Notes under the pieces: model-generated | The model's input: only the letters and a program-made list of their open reading frames with translations | The model's database searches: none | Told to the model about the DNA's origin: nothing | Part shown: positions 41,892-50,848 of the stretch, in pieces | Layout of the letters: every line of letters begins with the position of its first letter | Position numbering within the stretch: position 1 is the first letter of the stretch | Position numbers and translations under genes: made by a program | From: JAAXGI01 sp965206975 | GTDB taxonomy: Bacteria > Gemmatimonadota > Gemmatimonadetes > Longimicrobiales > Gaopeijiaceae | Assembly: GCA_965206975.1 (NCBI GenBank) | Contig: OZ242253.1 | Span: 1,922,001 to 1,986,000, forward strand | DNA length: 64,000 nucleotides | Direction of reading: 5' to 3'

Positions 41892-42595
41892 CCACGTGGG
41901 CGAACATGACGCTTTCCAAGCCGCTCGGGGACTTGGGCTGCGGCTCTACCGGTCCGCGGACGCGACGATCACGAGATCCGGCACGGCGGCGGGCACGGAC
42001 GCGGCGGCGGGAGAGTCCGATACGACCTGCACTTCGTCGGTCACGGTCACGGGAGTGGAGCTTGAAACCTCGCCGGATCTGACGGTCCCGTTCGTATCAG
42101 CTGGCACGTCCCCCTTCGGCCTTGTCTCCGGAGGTCCTATCCAATTTGGCGCTACAGGCGAGATCCAGGGTGACGGGCCTTCCCAATCCACGACGCTCCG
42201 CTACTAACCGGTCGACGGACGTGACGATTTGGACGCCGGACACCGAGGTCGGGGCGGAAGACCGTCACAGGCCGGTCGATGTTCTGAGACGAGTTCCAAA
42301 CGCAGTGCAGATCCCGCGTTTCCCGAAAAGCACTGACGAACGCCCGCTCCCGTTGCATTTCACTGGCGAACCCCTCACCCGTCCCGCCCCGCCCGACGGT
42401 TGTCCCCTCCCTCAGGAGAACATCGGTGTCTCCCGAAGGGTCGGCGACCATCTCCTCGAAGCGGCCTCTCCTGCGCCCATGCACCCGGAAGTCGCCAGGG
42501 TAGAACACCCGCTTGCCGTCCGCCCGGGACTGGACGTGCCGTCCAGCCGCGGAGTCCCGTCCGCCGCGGCCTGGCGGCCATAAGGGCGGCTCACC
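41892..42595. other. Gap between amidohydrolase and MscS genes
   Basis: About 700 bp with no intact gene. The right half holds a minus-strand metallo-beta-lactamase-fold fragment (42215-42545). The left half (41900-42200) has a minus-strand stretch reading VQVVSDSPAAASVPAAVPDL, then VIVASADR, which may be a gene scrap I cannot identify. Confidence 0.5.
42215..42545 (-). pseudogene. MBL-fold metallohydrolase fragment
   Basis: The minus strand reads GKRVFYPGDFRVHGRRRGRF, EEMVADPSGDTDVLLREGTT and FRETRDLHCVWNSSQNIDRP followed by VTVFR. The 'gkrvfYSGDFR.HG' and 'D.LL.EGTt' blocks belong to RNase J/CPSF-like metallo-beta-lactamase proteins. The HxHxDH metal motif and both ends are missing, so it is an internal remnant. 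Confidence 0.6.
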
Positions 42596-43903
42596 ATGGA
42601 AGATTCTCTCCTTCGGGAATGGTGGCACCTGGCCATCGGGCTTGGGGCATTGTTGGTCCTTGCGGTGATTGCCGACTGGTTGAAATCCAGGGTCATCGCC
42701 AGGGCCGTCGGCACGGTGGCTTCCGAGACCCAGGTCCCCCTGGACAACCGCCTGCTCGACCAAACGGTGCTTCGCAGGCTTGCCCCCATCGTGCCCGCCC
42801 TCGTCGTCTACTACGGCATCGTTCCGGCACTGGGCGTGACCCAGTCGGAGGCGGAAGCGGCGACGGAGCCCGCGATTCTGATTCTCTTCTGGGTTGCCGT
42901 CCGCCGCCTCACGGCCGCGTACATTGTGTTGACGATTGGGAGAACGGTCTCGGCCTTCGTTGCATCGGTCCACCAGATCTACATCCGGTCATCCCCGGAA
43001 TCGATGGCCAAGCCGATCAAGGGCTACGTGCAGGTGCTCACCCTGGCGATCTATTCGGTCAGCGGCGTTGTCATCGTCGCCATTCTCCTGGACCGCTCAC
43101 CCCTGGTCTTTCTGTCCGGAGTCGGTGCGCTGGCCGCTGTTCTGATGGTCGTTTTCCGAAACACTCTCGTCTCGTTGGCGGCGAGCATCCAGATCACCTC
43201 CAATGACATCGTACGAATCGGGGACTGGGTGGAGGTGCCGCATGTGGACGCGAACGGGGCGGTGATCGACATCGACCTGCACACGGTCAGGGTGCAGAAC
43301 TGGGACAAGACGATCTCGACGATCCCGACGCAGAGGTTCATCGGCGAAGCCTTCAAGAACTGGCGCGGCGTGTCCGAGTCGGGAGGACGGCGAATCAAGC
43401 GCGCCATTCTCATTGACGTGAACTCCGTGCGGTTTCTCGCGAACGAAGAGGTCCTTGCGCTCTCCCGGCGCGAACTGCTGCGTACCTACGTGGGGGAGAA
43501 GCTCGACCAGATGGCCCGCCACGCCGCCGCGGCAGGCGGCGAAGGCGGTGATATCCCGTCGACGACGCCCCTTACGAACCTGGAGATCTTCCGGACGTAT
43601 GTGGAAGGATACCTTCAGGCTCACCCGCTGACCCACAAGGACATGATCCTCATGGTCCGCCAGCTTGCCCCCGGCCCCCACGGCGCGCCGATCGAGATCT
43701 ACTGCTTCTCGAACGATACGGGGTGGTCGAACTACGAGGCCTTCCAGTCGCAGATCTTCGACCACCTCTTCGCGATCCTGCCTGCATTCGGCCTGAGAGC
43801 GTTCCAAGAGCGGTCGGGAAGCGATCTGCCGCGCAAGAGGCAGCCGTTGGCTCCGGAGGACGGGCAGCCCGCTCCGCCGGATTCGGGAACCCGACAACCG
43901 TGA
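42596..43903 (+). CDS. MscS-family mechanosensitive channel, YbdG-like
   Basis: A 435-residue membrane protein with about five transmembrane helices. The pore-lining region reads FLSGVGALAAVLMVVFRNTL and VSLAASIQI, followed by the beta domain NDIVRIGDWVEVPHVDANGA, VIDIDLHTVRVQNWDKTIST and IPTQRFIGEAFKNWRG. An extended cytoplasmic domain ends in IEIYCFSNDTGWSNYEAFQS. The 'FRDTLxxLxAGIQL' motif and the W-G insert match YbdG/YnaI-type channels. It releases solutes on hypo-osmotic shock. The start has AGGGCGG upstream. A second MscS homologue follows about 350 bp downstream. Confidence 0.88.
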   Translation: MEDSLLREWWHLAIGLGALLVLAVIADWLKSRVIARAVGTVASETQVPLDNRLLDQTVLRRLAPIVPALVVYYGIVPALGVTQSEAEAATEPAILILFWVAVRRLTAAYIVLTIGRTVSAFVASVHQIYIRSSPESMAKPIKGYVQVLTLAIYSVSGVVIVAILLDRSPLVFLSGVGALAAVLMVVFRNTLVSLAASIQITSNDIVRIGDWVEVPHVDANGAVIDIDLHTVRVQNWDKTISTIPTQRFIGEAFKNWRGVSESGGRRIKRAILIDVNSVRFLANEEVLALSRRELLRTYVGEKLDQMARHAAAAGGEGGDIPSTTPLTNLEIFRTYVEGYLQAHPLTHKDMILMVRQLAPGPHGAPIEIYCFSNDTGWSNYEAFQSQIFDHLFAILPAFGLRAFQERSGSDLPRKRQPLAPEDGQPAPPDSGTRQP

Positions 43904-43904
43904 T

Positions 43905-44052
43905 CTGACTTCTCCCAGCCGAACAACTCCGTGACTCCCTCCTCCATGATCTGTTGGATGAGCTCCTGCGCCTTCTCCCGAACCATCCCCTCGGGCATCT
44001 CCCACGGCGGCCTGCTGGACGCACCCTGGAGTCCCGCAATATCCTTTCTCAT
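43905..44052 (-). pseudogene. IS256-family transposase, N-terminal fragment
   Basis: From an ATG at 44050-44052 the minus strand reads MRKDIAGLQ, VREKAQELIQQIMEEGVTEL and FGWEKSDHGCR. IS256 transposases begin with this 'REKAQELIQEIMEEEVTELLGRGKSERR' helix. Only about 48 codons remain, degrading at the 3' end against the MscS stop codon. Confidence 0.65.
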
Positions 44053-44249
44053 GAGGCGACGTTCCTTTCCCCGGGCTGTCCTCACCCGAGCTCGCTGGTC
44101 TAGTTCGCAGCGGAAAAGTACCTCGCCCCTCTTTCTACACACCCTGTGATCCTCGCTCTTGTTGTGCACGCGATCAGGCCGGGATGCGGTTCTGACCTGC
44201 TACAAGGCAGTTGACTCCTGCCGTGGATCGGCCAGGATAGAGGCTGACC

Positions 44250-45092
44250 ATGGATGACCTGCTAGGCCGTACCCTTTTCGCCATCGGCGATACGCCGGTG
44301 ACCATAGGGTCCATCGCAGCGTTCATCGGCATTGTGGCGGGTTCATACATCCTCTCGCGCATGACCCAGCGGATTCTGCGCGTCTGGATGGCGTCCGGGT
44401 CGAGGATCAGCCACGGCATAGCGGCCAGTGTCCTTCGGTTGCTGCACTACTCCATTCTTACAGTCGGCATCGCCGTTGGACTCGATACGATCGGGGTGGA
44501 CCTAGCGGCTCTTCTCGCGGCCGGCGCACTCGTGGCTGTTGCGGTGGGGTTCGCGATGCAGAACATCACCCAGAACTTCGTGTCTGGTGTGATCCTTCTG
44601 GTGGAGCGGTCGATCACGGAACACGACATCCTCGAGGTCGAGGGGAAGATCGTACGCGTTGAGCATCTGGGAATCAGGGCTACGGTGGTCCGGACGCTGG
44701 AAGACGAACAGCTGATCGTCCCCAACGCTACGATCGTGCAGTCCACCGTGACCAACTTCACGCTAGGAGAGGACCACATCCGCGTCCGTGCGCAGGTCGG
44801 CGTAGCCTATTGTTCGGACGTTGATTCGGTATTCAGAGTGCTATATGAGGCTGCGGCGGGTTTGGAGAGTAGGGTCCCGGAGAAGGCCCCAATAGTTCTG
44901 CTCCGCGAGTTCGGTGACTCCTCCATTGTCTTCGATGTCTCGGTCTGGATCCCTAACCCGTGGGAGCTCCTCAGAGAGCGTTCACACCTGAATCACGCGA
45001 TTTGGCGTGCGCTGAAGAGCGCCGGGATCACCATCGCCTTTCCACAGCTCGACCTTCACGTCAAGGAAGTCCCCGTCGCGGAAGCGGGCTGA
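44250..45092 (+). CDS. mscS: Small-conductance mechanosensitive channel MscS
   Basis: A 280-residue MscS with three transmembrane helices. TM3 carries the alanine/glycine pattern AALLAAGALVAVAVGFAMQN, followed by ITQNFVSGVILLVERSITEH and the beta domain EVEGKIVRVEHLGIRATVVR and LEDEQLIVPNATIVQSTVTN. The C-terminal cytoplasmic cage includes EFGDSSIVFDVSVWIPNPWE. Length is close to E. coli MscS (286). Probably transcribed separately from the YbdG-like gene, with an IS256 scrap between them. Confidence 0.92.
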   Translation: MDDLLGRTLFAIGDTPVTIGSIAAFIGIVAGSYILSRMTQRILRVWMASGSRISHGIAASVLRLLHYSILTVGIAVGLDTIGVDLAALLAAGALVAVAVGFAMQNITQNFVSGVILLVERSITEHDILEVEGKIVRVEHLGIRATVVRTLEDEQLIVPNATIVQSTVTNFTLGEDHIRVRAQVGVAYCSDVDSVFRVLYEAAAGLESRVPEKAPIVLLREFGDSSIVFDVSVWIPNPWELLRERSHLNHAIWRALKSAGITIAFPQLDLHVKEVPVAEAG

Positions 45093-45730
45093 TTCGGACG
45101 CTCCATTGTCGTGAATCGCCGGAGGTGTGCGGTTGCGGATGGCGTATTGCCGTGGAGAGGCATACCGCGATGAAGCTTGCGCCAACGAGCGGGACGCCGG
45201 TGCTCTCTGCCACCCAACGAGCTACGGATATGCCCGGCGTGGGAACGCTCGCCGTGCTTCACTCGGCCAGATAGGAGTCGTCGCCCCGTACCACGGGTTC
45301 GGGACGGACAACCCCGATCTGAGCCGATGCCATCCGAATGTGCCCACGCCGCGCGCGCAGGGTACCGTCGGAGTGAGATTGCGCTGAGCTTCCGTATAGT
45401 TGGGTGACCCTTCCGTAGTACGCGGGCCAGAGCCGGACGAGACGCCCGGGGGAGAGCCTCAATCAAGCCGCCAAGCTGTCCGACAATCCGGGGCCACCTC
45501 AAACAGGAGGAAGGATGTGAGTCCCATGGTGAGTGAGAAGATGACTCCAAAGAAGGAGAGGACAACCCCGCTGCGGTCGAAAGTGAAACCTCCTCAGAGG
45601 GGCCTTCAATGAACCCGATTCCACCTGGACGTCACCCCCTTCTTTCTCTGCACCCACTGTCTTTGCCCATCTTGCCGTCCACAGAAATCGGAGGCCTGAA
45701 AAGGGGCCCGAGCAACTCATACAACCGCAC
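45093..45730. other. Intergenic, no gene supported
   Basis: About 640 bp between converging mscS and the SPFH lipoprotein gene. The frames present have no recognisable motifs or ribosome-binding sites. No RNA gene or clear terminator is seen. Confidence 0.5.
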
Positions 45731-46531
45731 TCACGGGATCGGACGCATCAGCGGCACGCCACCTTCGGACGGTGCGATGATGACGTTGTTCTCCCCCTCC
45801 GCTGCCGCCTTGAGCGCCTGGAGGCCCTCGTATGAGAGGTAGGCCCGGCCCGCTTCACCGACCAGGCTCGCTGCGATGATGTTTTGAGCGTCACGAATGC
45901 CCGCCGCTTCCGCTCTGCGCTGGTTTGCCTGCTCGCTCACAACTTCCGTCTGATAGGCTTCCGCCTCGACCTGCTGTTCCCTGGCGAGTTTCTGCTCGAC
46001 GGCCACCCTGATGGTTTCGGGAGGATTGATGCCTCGCAGAAAAAAGTCGGTAATGAAGATACCTCGAGGCTCGACCCGTGTGGTCATTAGCTGCTGGATC
46101 CGCCCGCCGACTCCCGCCCTCTCCTGTGACAGGATGTCCGCCGCCGCGATTTCGGCAACTGCGTCACGCACGGCAGAGCGGAAGGAGTTGACCACGAATC
46201 CGGTGACAGCCACTGGGTTGCCAATTTCGAGGTAAATGGCACGCGCACGCTCCGGGTCGATCCGGTAGCGGAACGAGGCATCAACCTCGACACGAAGCTG
46301 GTCCGATGTGAGCACATCGATGATGTCCGCCACTCCTCCGCTGGGCAGCTGGATCTCCCGCAAGTCGTAGCTTGTCCAGGAACGCATGATCCGATGATAA
46401 AACCCCTGCCCGTAGACCTGGTTCGCAACCGCTCCCGAAATCGAGTTTCGCTTCACAGCCACCTCGTTCGTGTCGATTGTGATGCATCCGCTCAGAACGA
46501 GTGCAACAAACAATGCGCCTATCGTCCTCAT
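45731..46531 (-). CDS. SPFH/Band 7 (prohibitin-like) lipoprotein
   Basis: A 266-residue protein with a signal ending in the lipobox VLSGC. The SPFH domain reads NEVAVKRNSISGAVANQVYG, REIQLPSGGVADIIDVLTSD, QLRVEVDASFRYRIDPERAR and AVRDAVAEIAAADILSQERA. A coiled-coil tail rich in Glu/Ala (QKLAREQQVEAEAYQTEVVS) is followed by NNVIIAPSEGG. Most SPFH proteins are anchored by a transmembrane helix and face the cytosol, so a lipid-anchored periplasmic version is less common, though known. The start has AGAGGGGA. It is not in an operon with an NfeD gene. Confidence 0.85.
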   Translation of the reverse strand: MRTIGALFVALVLSGCITIDTNEVAVKRNSISGAVANQVYGQGFYHRIMRSWTSYDLREIQLPSGGVADIIDVLTSDQLRVEVDASFRYRIDPERARAIYLEIGNPVAVTGFVVNSFRSAVRDAVAEIAAADILSQERAGVGGRIQQLMTTRVEPRGIFITDFFLRGINPPETIRVAVEQKLAREQQVEAEAYQTEVVSEQANQRRAEAAGIRDAQNIIAASLVGEAGRAYLSYEGLQALKAAAEGENNVIIAPSEGGVPLMRPIP

Positions 46532-46571
46532 ATGTCCCCTCTAGGTTGACCTTGACCGTTGTTTACCTTCG

Positions 46572-46820
46572 TCACCCCACCACCCCGTTCTTGCCCGCTC
46601 CCGTGTTACTGTGGGAGCCGTCTACAGCCGGGGCGCGAGACCGATAAGGCGGGACGCGTGACTGGAAATTCCCCCCCAAGGCACCGTTGATGGGTACAAT
46701 GTGGTCCAGCTCGTCGCCACCCACCGTGTACCCATTCCTGGCACACTCCCCACACAACGGGTGCTCCCGCATGAACCGTCGCCGTGCCCTTCGGTAACCC
46801 CGGCCGCGCTCTCGAATCAC
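46572..46820 (-). pseudogene. HNH endonuclease fragment
   Basis: The minus strand reads YRRARRRFMREHPLCGECAR, NGYTVGGDELDHIVPING. The paired cysteines and the DHIVP motif are the first half of an HNH domain. After GALGG the frame no longer follows the family (no final NLqaLC..CH..K), which indicates truncation or frameshift. It resembles phage-type HNH nucleases. Confidence 0.6.
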
Positions 46821-46963
46821 TCCCGCTCTCCACTCCCTTGAGGTCCCACAGCACTGAACCTACCCCGAATTCCCGATAAGTAACAGTCAAAACCGCACCT
46901 GGAATACGCTTTGCATACCTGGTAACGACTTACGAGGCCGGGGCGAAGGCAGAGAAACCGAAG

Positions 46964-47413
46964 ATGCTGAGACTCCGAGAGAGAATGAAAGAGAATGGAG
47001 CAGCCCTTCTGTCTGGGGAGGGTAAGCGGAGCGCGGCAGCCCCCGCGGACCCGGAGGTGGCAGATAAGCCTCTGCGCCGCCGGTTCAGTCCGTCGTACAA
47101 GCTTAGGATCGTGGAAGAAGCGGACCGATTGACGGAGGCCGGGGAGGTCAGCCGGCTCCTCAGGCGGGAGGGCCGGTACCCTTCGCACCTGACGACGTGG
47201 AGGAGGCGGGCCGAGAGCGGGTCGCTGAAGGCCCTGTCCAAGAAGCGAGGCCGTAAGCGCCAGCGCAATCCGCTGGAGGCGAGGCTCTTCAAGCTGGAGC
47301 GCGAGAAGGCACGCCTCGAGAAGGAGCTCCACAAGGCGCACCTGATCATCGATGTCCAGGGAAAAGTTGCAGGGCTGCTGGGATTGAGCTTCGAGGACGG
47401 AGAGAACTCTTGA
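46964..47413 (+). CDS. IS3-family OrfA-like protein
   Basis: A 149-residue protein with a helix-turn-helix (FSPSYKLRIVEEADRLTEAG, EVSRLLRREGRYPSHLTTWR, RRAESGSLKALSKKRGRKRQ) and a leucine-zipper-like coiled coil (LEARLFKLEREKARLEKELH). This is the OrfA architecture of IS3-type transposases. It ends by overlapping the OrfB start by four bases (47410-47413), the arrangement that permits coupling or frameshifting in IS3 elements. Confidence 0.8.
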   Translation: MLRLRERMKENGAALLSGEGKRSAAAPADPEVADKPLRRRFSPSYKLRIVEEADRLTEAGEVSRLLRREGRYPSHLTTWRRRAESGSLKALSKKRGRKRQRNPLEARLFKLEREKARLEKELHKAHLIIDVQGKVAGLLGLSFEDGENS

Positions 47414-47990
47414 AGGCGACCAAGGAGCTGGCCAAGCACGTAGCGGTTGGGCCCGCGTGCGATGCGCTCCGGGTCAGCCGAGCCACGTTCTACCGTCGCC
47501 CGAGGCCATCGGCCGGGTATCGGCAGCCCCCACCCGACCCCCGCCCGAGCGTTGAGCGAAAAGGAACGCGACGAGGTCTTCGACACCCTGTGTTGCGAGC
47601 GGTTCGTGGACCGGTCGCTAGCCGAGGTGGTGGCGACCGTGCTGGACGAGGAGGTGTACCTGTGCTCCGGACGCACGATGTATCGCGTTCTGGCCTCCCG
47701 CGTGTCGGTTCAGGAGCGCCGAGTGCAAAGGAGTCATCCCGAATACAACAAACCCGGGTTGATGGCGACAGGCCCAGATCAGCTCTGGTCCTGGGACATC
47801 ACTCGGCTGCTGGGGCCGAAGAAGTGGAGTTACTTCTACCTCTATGTCATCCTGGACATCTTCAAGCCGCTACGTCGTGGGCTGGATGGTGGCGGATCGG
47901 GTGCGCGAAAGTGCGCGTCGAACGCTGGCGAAGAGCTATGGGCTTCAGAGCCGAGATCAATGCCATCGTGGCAGAGGCGGGTGGCTAGAC
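47410..47990 (+). pseudogene. IS3-family OrfB transposase, frameshifted and truncated
   Basis: The frame begins MKATKELAKHVAVGPACDAL, VSRATFYRRPRPSAG, then shifts near 47515 to ALSEKERDEVFDTLCCERFV, DRSLAEVVATVLDEEVYLCS and PDQLWSWDITRLLGPKKWSY followed by FYLYVILDIF. A second one-base insertion near 47862 moves YVVGWMVADRV to another frame. The first catalytic aspartate (WDIT) is present but the rest of the rve core is missing. The middle frame continues without a stop into the MenH-like gene, making a chimeric 472-codon frame. Confidence 0.75.
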
Positions 47991-48031
47991 CCGTGAGCCC
48001 GAATGGAGCAACGAGACGAGAACCAGCGCCT

Positions 48032-48865
48032 GTGAATGATGCCAACTCGCCGGTGTGTGCGGTGGCCCGCGGTCGCGAGTCACAGAAGACCCCGGTCCTT
48101 CTCCTGCATGGGTTTACCGGGTCGTCTGAGGTTTGGGGAGAGCGCATCCTCGATAGGCTGAGTGAAGGTCGAAGGGTGATTGCAGTGGACCTCCCTGGCC
48201 ACGGACGCAGTTTGATCTCTACCGACCCCGCACGGATCAACTTTTCCGCAGTGGTGGAGCTCCTCGCCGAGGCCCTCGACGCTCACGGGATCCCAGTGGC
48301 AGACTGGATCGGGTACTCGATGGGCGGCCGTATCGCCCTCGCAGCCGCAGTCCAGCGTCCAGACCGGGTGCGTCGGCTCGTGCTTGAGGGTGCTTCTCCC
48401 GGGCTTGAGACGGAGGCGGAGCGCACCCTCCGGCGGACCGAAGACGAAGCGCTGGCTGACCGAATCGAGGAGCTGGGAATCGATTGGTTTGTCGACCACT
48501 GGATGGCGCTTCCGCTTTTCGCAAGTCAGCGCACGCTCAACGCCCAGTTTAGGGGCGAGGCCCGGTTGCGCCGCCTGCGGAATGATCCAAGGCATCTCGC
48601 TGCGACCCTCCGCGCTCTCGGGGTAGGATCGCAGCCGTCCCTCTGGTCGGAGCTGTCCGAGCTACGACAGGATCTGCTACTCGTAACCGGAGAGGCGGAT
48701 GTGAAGTACGGTCGTCTGGCGGACCGCGTCGCAGATTCGGTCTCCAGGGCTGCGCACGTGTGCGTTCCGGGTGTGGGGCACGCGGTCCATGTCGAAGCGC
48801 CAGACGCGTGGCTTGAAGCCGTCGAAGGCTTCCTCGACCGTGGGCGCTCAGCATCGAGGCCATGA
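48032..48865 (+). CDS. menH: Alpha/beta hydrolase, MenH-like (SHCHC synthase family)
   Basis: About 277 residues from the GTG at 48032. The exact start is unclear because the frame is open upstream into IS3 sequence. Motifs are VLLLHGFTGSSEVWGE (oxyanion HG), VIAVDLPGHGRS, the nucleophile elbow WIGYSMGGRIALAAAVQRPD, the acid in LLLVTGEADVKYG and the histidine in CVPGVGHAVHVEAPDAW. The HGFTGS and GYSMGGR blocks are characteristic of MenH, which acts in menaquinone synthesis. No other men genes are nearby, and the IS3 junction has removed its 5' context, so its promoter may be lost. Confidence 0.75.
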   Translation: MNDANSPVCAVARGRESQKTPVLLLHGFTGSSEVWGERILDRLSEGRRVIAVDLPGHGRSLISTDPARINFSAVVELLAEALDAHGIPVADWIGYSMGGRIALAAAVQRPDRVRRLVLEGASPGLETEAERTLRRTEDEALADRIEELGIDWFVDHWMALPLFASQRTLNAQFRGEARLRRLRNDPRHLAATLRALGVGSQPSLWSELSELRQDLLLVTGEADVKYGRLADRVADSVSRAAHVCVPGVGHAVHVEAPDAWLEAVEGFLDRGRSASRP

Positions 48866-49413
48866 CCACGTAGCCTCCGGCTGGAGGTTCGGTCCATGGG
48901 GAACTGGAGGTGAATACTATCTCAGCACAGACAAACCACAGCACGCACGCTGCCTTCCGATGGTCGTGAGTCGGCTCCACAGGCGAGGGCATATCCAGCC
49001 GTATTCGGCGTCCCGCGCACTCGGGTCGGCCCTAGCGTGGTTCACCTGAGACGCAGATTCCTAGCCAAGGCTATGGTGACACGGCCCGAGCCGGCGGCGG
49101 CGATGTCGTCCACTCGGGGCGCGGCGAGCTCACGGATGCGTTCGAGCAAAGATCAGCGGAAGGATTGCGGCACGACCACGATCGTCGTGTAGACCGCCGT
49201 CCGTCCAACACCGCCCCGCCCGCTCGATACCACACATCCGAGCTGCCTCATTTCCGTCCGTCAGCACGTCCTTCCGCGTCAACTCCCGCTCCGCTCCACA
49301 CCCCTCAGTCCCCTATTTCACTCGGCCCTGCAGGATCCGGGTGGATATGATCTCCTTCGGCCTGGTTGTCGAATACCCCCACTCCCTCGGCCGGAGGGTC
49401 CACATCGACTCGG
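48866..49413. other. Intergenic with dispersed repeat copy B
   Basis: Outside the repeat at 49230-49342, no gene is supported. A minus-strand stretch near 49040-49190 (LERIRELAAPRVDDIAAAGS) may be decayed coding sequence. Confidence 0.45.
49230..49342 (-). repeat. Dispersed about 115-bp repeat, copy B (inverted relative to copy A)
   Basis: The reverse complement matches 20466-20587 from CCGGATCCTGCAGGG to GGCAGCTCGGATGTGTGG with scattered substitutions. It lies in the intergenic region beside the methyltransferase gene. Confidence 0.88.
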
Positions 49414-50190
49414 TCAGCCGCGGGGGCCGGTCAGCACGATTTGCCACGTCTGGAGGAAGGACAGTCGACCGGCGCGCTCGCGCGGGCGCAGGCCGGTGGC
49501 CGACCCGCCGGCGAGTTCGCGCTCGAGCGCCTCGGTGATCGCCTTCCGGGTGGGGAGCGGCGTCCCCGTGAGAGCGAGCCACGGGTTGAAGTCGACCTCG
49601 ACGTCGCGTGCGATCCGGCGGCGGATCGGACGCCCGCTTGCCTCGACGAGCGTCCCGAGATCGGCGGCGGTCAGAGCGCGTGTGTGCGACGGGTCTCTCA
49701 TTCTTTCGAACGTGTTGTAGCGCTCGGCGAACGCCGCGTGATCCGGCGCGAGCAGGTCGACGATGGCCAGCGCCCCCGAGCGTCGCGCGACTCGATTCAT
49801 CTCCGCGATCTCGACCGCCGGATCCGCGAAGTGATGAACTGCCAGCCGGCACATGATCAGGTCGAACTCCTCGTCCGCGAACGGCAGAAGACCGGCATCC
49901 GCCTGCACGAGGTGCAGATTGACGAGGTGATTCCTGGCGGCCTCGGTCCGCGCTTCGTGCAGCATCGCCGGCGTGATGTCGATGGCGGCGACCGACCGCA
50001 CCCGCGGCGCCACTTCGCGGCTCAGGTGGCACGTGCCGGCGGCGACATCGAGCGCACGTGTCTCGGGCGCCAGTGGCAACGCTTCGCTGACCCAGTGCAG
50101 TAGCTCCTGCCGTCCGAGCGTCAGCTTCGCCTCGCCGAACTTCGTCGCCTGCCGGCTGAACGCCGACTGCACGCGGTCGATCTGTTTCAT
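49414..50190 (-). CDS. Class I SAM-dependent methyltransferase, UbiE-like
   Basis: A 258-residue protein from the ATG at 50190. An upstream start at 50214 adds eight residues. It has ALDVAAGTCHLSREVAP (motif I), AIDITPAMLHEAR, LHLVQADAGLLPFADEEFDL (post I/II) and IMCRLAVHHFADPAVEIAEM with NRVARRSGALAIVDLLAPD. This is the UbiE/COQ5-like layout used for small-molecule methylation. The ligand cannot be deduced. It is convergent with nothing and sits alone between repeats and IS ends. Confidence 0.85.
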   Translation of the reverse strand: MKQIDRVQSAFSRQATKFGEAKLTLGRQELLHWVSEALPLAPETRALDVAAGTCHLSREVAPRVRSVAAIDITPAMLHEARTEAARNHLVNLHLVQADAGLLPFADEEFDLIMCRLAVHHFADPAVEIAEMNRVARRSGALAIVDLLAPDHAAFAERYNTFERMRDPSHTRALTAADLGTLVEASGRPIRRRIARDVEVDFNPWLALTGTPLPTRKAITEALERELAGGSATGLRPRERAGRLSFLQTWQIVLTGPRG

Positions 50191-50848
50191 GGCATTATCT
50201 TCGCTGAAACACACGTCCCTGTGGGGAACTCACGATGTCCGCGCCGCAAGTCATGCCCCCCGCCGAAACGGCGGTGCTCGTTCCCGATGGTGCACCGCTC
50301 GCTCCCGGCGGGCAGGACGTGTGGGCCACTTCCACGATCCGGCCCGACATCCCCATCATTCACGTGAACCGGCAAAAGTAGTTGACGCCGATCAGCGCCC
50401 GGTCGGTCCCCGTCAGGCCGAAGGCACGCCTTCGCCGACAGCGACGCTCCAGACGCCTGGATGGTCTCCATGGCCGTGCCTACTTCCTCATAGGGTAGCC
50501 GCGCCTGAAAGTGAGCCGCTACCATCGGCATGGCGGGCAGTGCAGCGTCGGTGGCCTTCCCCGCAACGTTGTGCTCTGCCTAGCCGTGAGTCTAACGCCA
50601 TGCCAGCGTCGCGCGGACGCGACCACAGCAGCTTGCGCGCGACCTCCGGGCGCTTGGTCCATATCAGCGTCCGCCGGGAGCGTATCCCAACCGGGTGCTT
50701 CTGGCCACCGTCCTCTCTCGTGGCCGACTGTCAGGTCATTACCATCTCTGTACACCCGGGCGCTGGCTACCTCATCGTCGCTGATCCGATCGAATCCGGC
50801 CCGTCCGACCCGTTAAGCAGACTACGGTCTCACGGGCGTGCGGCCGCA
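50191..50848. other. Intergenic with solo IS481 end
   Basis: No intact gene. A minus-strand run near 50200-50500 may be coding debris. An IS481 left end lies at 50702-50754. Confidence 0.5.
50702..50754 (-). mobile_element. Solo IS481 left end
   Basis: Read on the minus strand, the segment begins TGTACAGAGATGGTAATGAC and continues through the 33-bp inverted repeat into CACGAGAGAGGACGGTGGCC. This is the first about 52 bp of the IS481 element at 14322. No transposase sequence follows, so it is a solo end left by deletion or recombination. It retains the inverted repeat with at most one mismatch. Confidence 0.85.
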
